DNA from: Gammaproteobacteria bacterium UBA6968
GTDB lineage: Bacteria > Pseudomonadota > Gammaproteobacteria > Pseudomonadales > Azotimanducaceae
NCBI GenBank assembly: GCA_002450255.1
Contig: DJYW01000104.1
Span: forward strand, 5,831-13,172
Direction: 5' to 3'
DNA: 7,342 nt
Positions 4,854 to 7,342 of the stretch are shown here, one piece after another (positions within the stretch are counted from its first letter, which is position 1; every line of letters begins with the position of its first letter). The position numbers were made by a program, and so were the translations under genes. The notes below the pieces were generated by a model, which ran no database searches, was not told the DNA's origin, and saw only the letters and a program-made list of their open reading frames with translations.

Positions 4854-7187
4854 TTAGCGGCTTTTGCGCACCTTGCGAATCTTGCAGCCGCGTTTCGCGG
4901 CAAGGAGGTCGGGGTTCGGTATGGCCAGATGAACCACGTCCGCGCAGCGGTTATTCGCTCTTAAGCCGGTAGAGAATTCAACCGCTGTCAAACTGTCGGT
5001 TGTCGGTAGGATCAGCGGATCTACTCCGGTGTACTTTGTGATTTCGTTCCAAACGCGTAATGCGCCGCTACTGCCCGTTAGTCCAGTGGATGCATTGTCA
5101 TCTCTGCCCACCCAGATTACGGCCAGGCTTTGATTGTCGAAACCAGCAAACCAGCTGTCGCGATAGTCGTCTGAAGTGCCAGTTTTACCGGCAACCCCCT
5201 GAGCCGCGAAAGGCGAGCTGCGTCCGGTTCCTCGTCTCATGACCAACTCCAAACCGAGGGTTAGTCGTTCGACTATATCGGGGCGAATGCTCTGGGTGAG
5301 TTCGAACGGATAATGGCTGAGAGGCAGCCCTTGCTCATCAATTACGGCGATTACGGCTTTCGAGGGAGTCCTAAATCCGCCGCTGGCGAAGTTACTGAAT
5401 AACTCTGTCAGTTGCAGAGGCGACATCTCTTCAGCGCCGAGCAAGAAAGAGGGAAACGGATTACTGGGACGCCTGCCGGTTAAATCTGTGAAGCGTTCTT
5501 GAATGGTGTTGAGGCCGATGTTTTGACCGAGATGAACCATGGGGAGATTTAACGATCGCGTCAGCGCCTGAACCAGCGGCAAGGGTCCGCTGGTTTCGCC
5601 GTCAAAATTTTTCGGTGACCAGGTTGAGCCATTTGGCTCCGTTAGGGTTATCGGTTCATCCAACACGGTTGTAGCCAGATTGAAGCCGTTTTCCAATGCA
5701 GCCAACACGACCAAAGGTTTGATGACCGAACCAACCGGACGTTGCGCGTTTAGTGCGCGATTAAACCCGTCCACGCGGCCATTGCGGCTGCCGACAAAAG
5801 CCAGTATTTCTCCAGTCTGAGGATTGCTTACCACGCCGGCTGCTTGAAGTGTATCGTTAGGGATGCCGCGGTCGCGTTCTATTTGCGCTAAGCTTTTGCG
5901 AACGGCGGCTTGTGCCGCATCTTGCAGGTCGGGTCGAATGGTCGTAAATACTTTTAGCCCTTGCGTACGCAGTTGTTCTGTGGCGTAGCGCTTGGTTAAC
6001 TCCTGCCTCACGACTTCCATGAAAGCGGGATAGAACGCGCCAGCACTCGTTGGTCCCGAAACCACCCCAAGTGTCTCTTGCTTCGCCGTACGATGCATCC
6101 TTGCATCAATGAGACCTTCCGCGAAAAACGTATCCAGTATGCGGTTGCGTCGAGTGAGCGCACGTTCTGGATGTCGAAACGGATTGTAATAAGAAGGGCC
6201 ACGAATAACGCTTATTAGCGTGGCAAGTTCATCGATGTCCAATTCACTGATGGGTTTATTGAAATAAAACTGCGCGCCAAGGCCGAAACCGTGGATAGCT
6301 CTCGCGCCTTGCTGGCCAAGAAAGATTTCATTGATATAGGCCGTCAGCAAGTCCTCTTTCGAAAAGCGCAGTTCCAATACCACGGCCATAGCGACTTCTC
6401 GCAGCTTGCGTTCAATGGTGCGTTCGTTCGTCAGGTAATAGCTTTTAACCAGCTGTTGGGTCAGCGTGCTACCACCTTGTCTGCGTTCGCCGCTCCTAAG
6501 ATTGACCAACAAAGCGCGAAGTATGCCTTGCAGGCTGAACCCTAGATGCTGATCAAAATCTTTGTCCTCGATGAGTTTCAAACCTTCTGCCAGAAGAGGC
6601 GGAACTTGGTCTGGGGTCAGGATAAGGCGGTCTTCACCATGTGACGGGAAAAAACTACCGATCACTGCGGGGTCCAGGCGAATCAGTGGGACCGGTCTTC
6701 CCGTGTTATCGCGAATAGAGCGGATACCGGTGGGGTCAAAAACAATTTGTAGTTTGGCTGCAGGACGCGCCCCTTCGATGAATTGGAAGCTGCGTAAATG
6801 TAGATCCACACGAGGACCAATAATGTTATAAGCACCCGGCGTACTGATATCGTCTTGCCCCCGATAGCCCAGGGACGACAGCACTGCTGTAAAGCGGGCT
6901 TGGGTGATGCTTAAACCGGCATAGAGTTCAAAGGGTTGTGCGTAAACTTGTGCGGGGACAGACCAGCGCCTGCCTTCAAACGTTTTGGTTATGGTTCGAT
7001 CAAGGTAATAACCATACCCCATAAGTAGCACTGCAATAACCGGGGTCAGGTATAAAACGCTGCGGAATAGCAAGCGGAAAAAACCCATAAAGCTTCGTTT
7101 AATCAAACCGGGTTGCTTGGCGACGCTGCGCGGCTGACGTCGAGCCGACGAATCCCGAGTCTTTACCTTTGGCCGTTTGGGCGCCAC
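4854..7187 (-). CDS. mrcB: Penicillin-binding protein 1b, bifunctional peptidoglycan synthase
   Basis: This 777-residue class A PBP (mrcB, called ponB in pseudomonads) polymerises lipid II into glycan strands and cross-links the peptides, anchored in the inner membrane. Domains in order: a very basic cytoplasmic tail (1-42), one transmembrane helix (about 43-62), a UB2H domain (about 72-150, WSVPAQVYAQP onward), a GT51 glycosyltransferase with catalytic E207 in EDKDFDQHLG, GGSTLTQQ (237-244), RKLRE (259-263), YINEIFLGQ (282-290) and RGPSYYNPF, then a transpeptidase with SVIK (nucleophile S487, K490), SLN (545-547) and KTGT (K668). All active-site motifs are intact. A C-terminal tail carries two cysteines 23 residues apart and a basic end. 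The UB2H domain, the docking site for Lpo activators, separates it from PBP1a and fits the lipoprotein gene downstream. The GTG at 7187 is the first possible start in the frame and has GAGG ten bases before it. Confidence 0.97.
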   Translation of the reverse strand: MAPKRPKVKTRDSSARRQPRSVAKQPGLIKRSFMGFFRLLFRSVLYLTPVIAVLLMGYGYYLDRTITKTFEGRRWSVPAQVYAQPFELYAGLSITQARFTAVLSSLGYRGQDDISTPGAYNIIGPRVDLHLRSFQFIEGARPAAKLQIVFDPTGIRSIRDNTGRPVPLIRLDPAVIGSFFPSHGEDRLILTPDQVPPLLAEGLKLIEDKDFDQHLGFSLQGILRALLVNLRSGERRQGGSTLTQQLVKSYYLTNERTIERKLREVAMAVVLELRFSKEDLLTAYINEIFLGQQGARAIHGFGLGAQFYFNKPISELDIDELATLISVIRGPSYYNPFRHPERALTRRNRILDTFFAEGLIDARMHRTAKQETLGVVSGPTSAGAFYPAFMEVVRQELTKRYATEQLRTQGLKVFTTIRPDLQDAAQAAVRKSLAQIERDRGIPNDTLQAAGVVSNPQTGEILAFVGSRNGRVDGFNRALNAQRPVGSVIKPLVVLAALENGFNLATTVLDEPITLTEPNGSTWSPKNFDGETSGPLPLVQALTRSLNLPMVHLGQNIGLNTIQERFTDLTGRRPSNPFPSFLLGAEEMSPLQLTELFSNFASGGFRTPSKAVIAVIDEQGLPLSHYPFELTQSIRPDIVERLTLGLELVMRRGTGRSSPFAAQGVAGKTGTSDDYRDSWFAGFDNQSLAVIWVGRDDNASTGLTGSSGALRVWNEITKYTGVDPLILPTTDSLTAVEFSTGLRANNRCADVVHLAIPNPDLLAAKRGCKIRKVRKSR

Positions 7188-7197
7188 TTTTAAACAA

Positions 7198-7201
7198 CCT
7201 C
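7198..7201 (-). promoter_or_regulatory. Weak ribosome binding site of mrcB
   Basis: GAGG on the minus strand lies ten bases from the GTG start at 7187, slightly further than usual, with an A/T-rich spacer. Together with the GTG codon it suggests modest translation. No other start codon exists upstream in this frame. Confidence 0.5.
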
Positions 7202-7242
7202 GCTGAACGGTTGGCAGGAAACGAAACAGAGCAAGAAAGCGA

Positions 7243-7271
7243 AGTATAGCTAAGTTTTATCCTTATCCCAG
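7243..7271 (-). promoter_or_regulatory. Candidate sigma70 promoter for mrcB
   Basis: On the minus strand TATACT (7248-7243, five of six matches to the -10 consensus) is preceded after 17 bases by CTGGGA (7271-7266, only three of six matches to the -35 box). Transcription would start near 7236, giving a leader of about 50 bases before mrcB. The good -10 and correct spacing support it; the poor -35 box keeps it tentative. It would serve mrcB and the lipoprotein gene behind it. Confidence 0.4.
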
Positions 7272-7342
7272 TAACCAGGCTGTAACGCTGGTCATAATTG
7301 GTTCCATAGCGGAGCTCGTTCGATAGCGGCGTTTTGGGTAGT
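7263..7342 (-). CDS. Possible 3' end of an upstream minus-strand gene (unidentified)
   Basis: A minus-strand frame is open from the right edge for about 25 codons and closes with two in-frame stops (TAA, GGA, TAA), ending SVTAWLLG. If real, it is the tail of a gene about 75 bases upstream of mrcB. The stretch is short enough to be open by chance and shows no motif I recognise, so this is only a pointer for anyone with the flanking sequence. Confidence 0.2.
   Translation of the reverse strand, partial: YPKRRYRTSSAMEPIMTSVTAWLLG

Noticed and set aside
1..7342. Search for a mobile element, phage defence system, CRISPR array, tRNA or riboswitch
   Set aside because: All but a few hundred bases are covered by recognisable metabolic and envelope genes, and the gaps show no repeats or structures of these kinds.

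Overview
The window looks like a piece of a gammaproteobacterial chromosome of moderate GC. The evidence is a GlcE/GlcF glycolate oxidase of the Escherichia/Pseudomonas type, a class A penicillin-binding protein of the PBP1b type with a UB2H domain, and, directly downstream of it, a small TPR lipoprotein in the position where pseudomonads carry the PBP1b activator LpoP. A Pseudomonadales or Cellvibrionales-like (possibly marine) host fits best, but the taxon is an inference from gene content only. No RNA genes, insertion sequences, CRISPR arrays, prophage genes or other signs of recent transfer were seen.

Layout. Positions 1-2892 hold a plus-strand run: the 3' end of glcE, then glcF overlapping it by 11 bases, then a 12-helix MFS transporter of the spinster-like type 36 bases further on with its own strong ribosome binding site. 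This looks like a glycolate (2-hydroxy acid) oxidation operon with a transporter as its last visible gene. Positions 2950-7187 hold three minus-strand envelope genes, read from right to left: mrcB/ponB (PBP1b), an LpoP-like TPR lipoprotein (87 bases downstream), and an M48 zinc metalloprotease that is also a predicted lipoprotein and also ends in TPR repeats (125 bases downstream). The two blocks converge, with only 57 bases between the MFS gene and the protease gene and no convincing terminator there. About 155 bases upstream of mrcB remain in the window; they hold a plausible sigma70 promoter and perhaps the last codons of another minus-strand gene.

How the genes work together. GlcD (outside the window), GlcE and GlcF form the membrane-associated enzyme that oxidises glycolate to glyoxylate and passes electrons to the respiratory chain; the MFS protein may bring in the substrate or handle a related organic acid. 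PBP1b polymerises and cross-links peptidoglycan from the inner membrane. The LpoP-like lipoprotein would reach it from the outer membrane to activate it. The M48 lipoprotease is probably an outer-membrane quality-control or maturation protease. The window is mostly recognisable housekeeping. Its most interesting part is the cell-wall block, with two different TPR lipoproteins beside a PBP1b.
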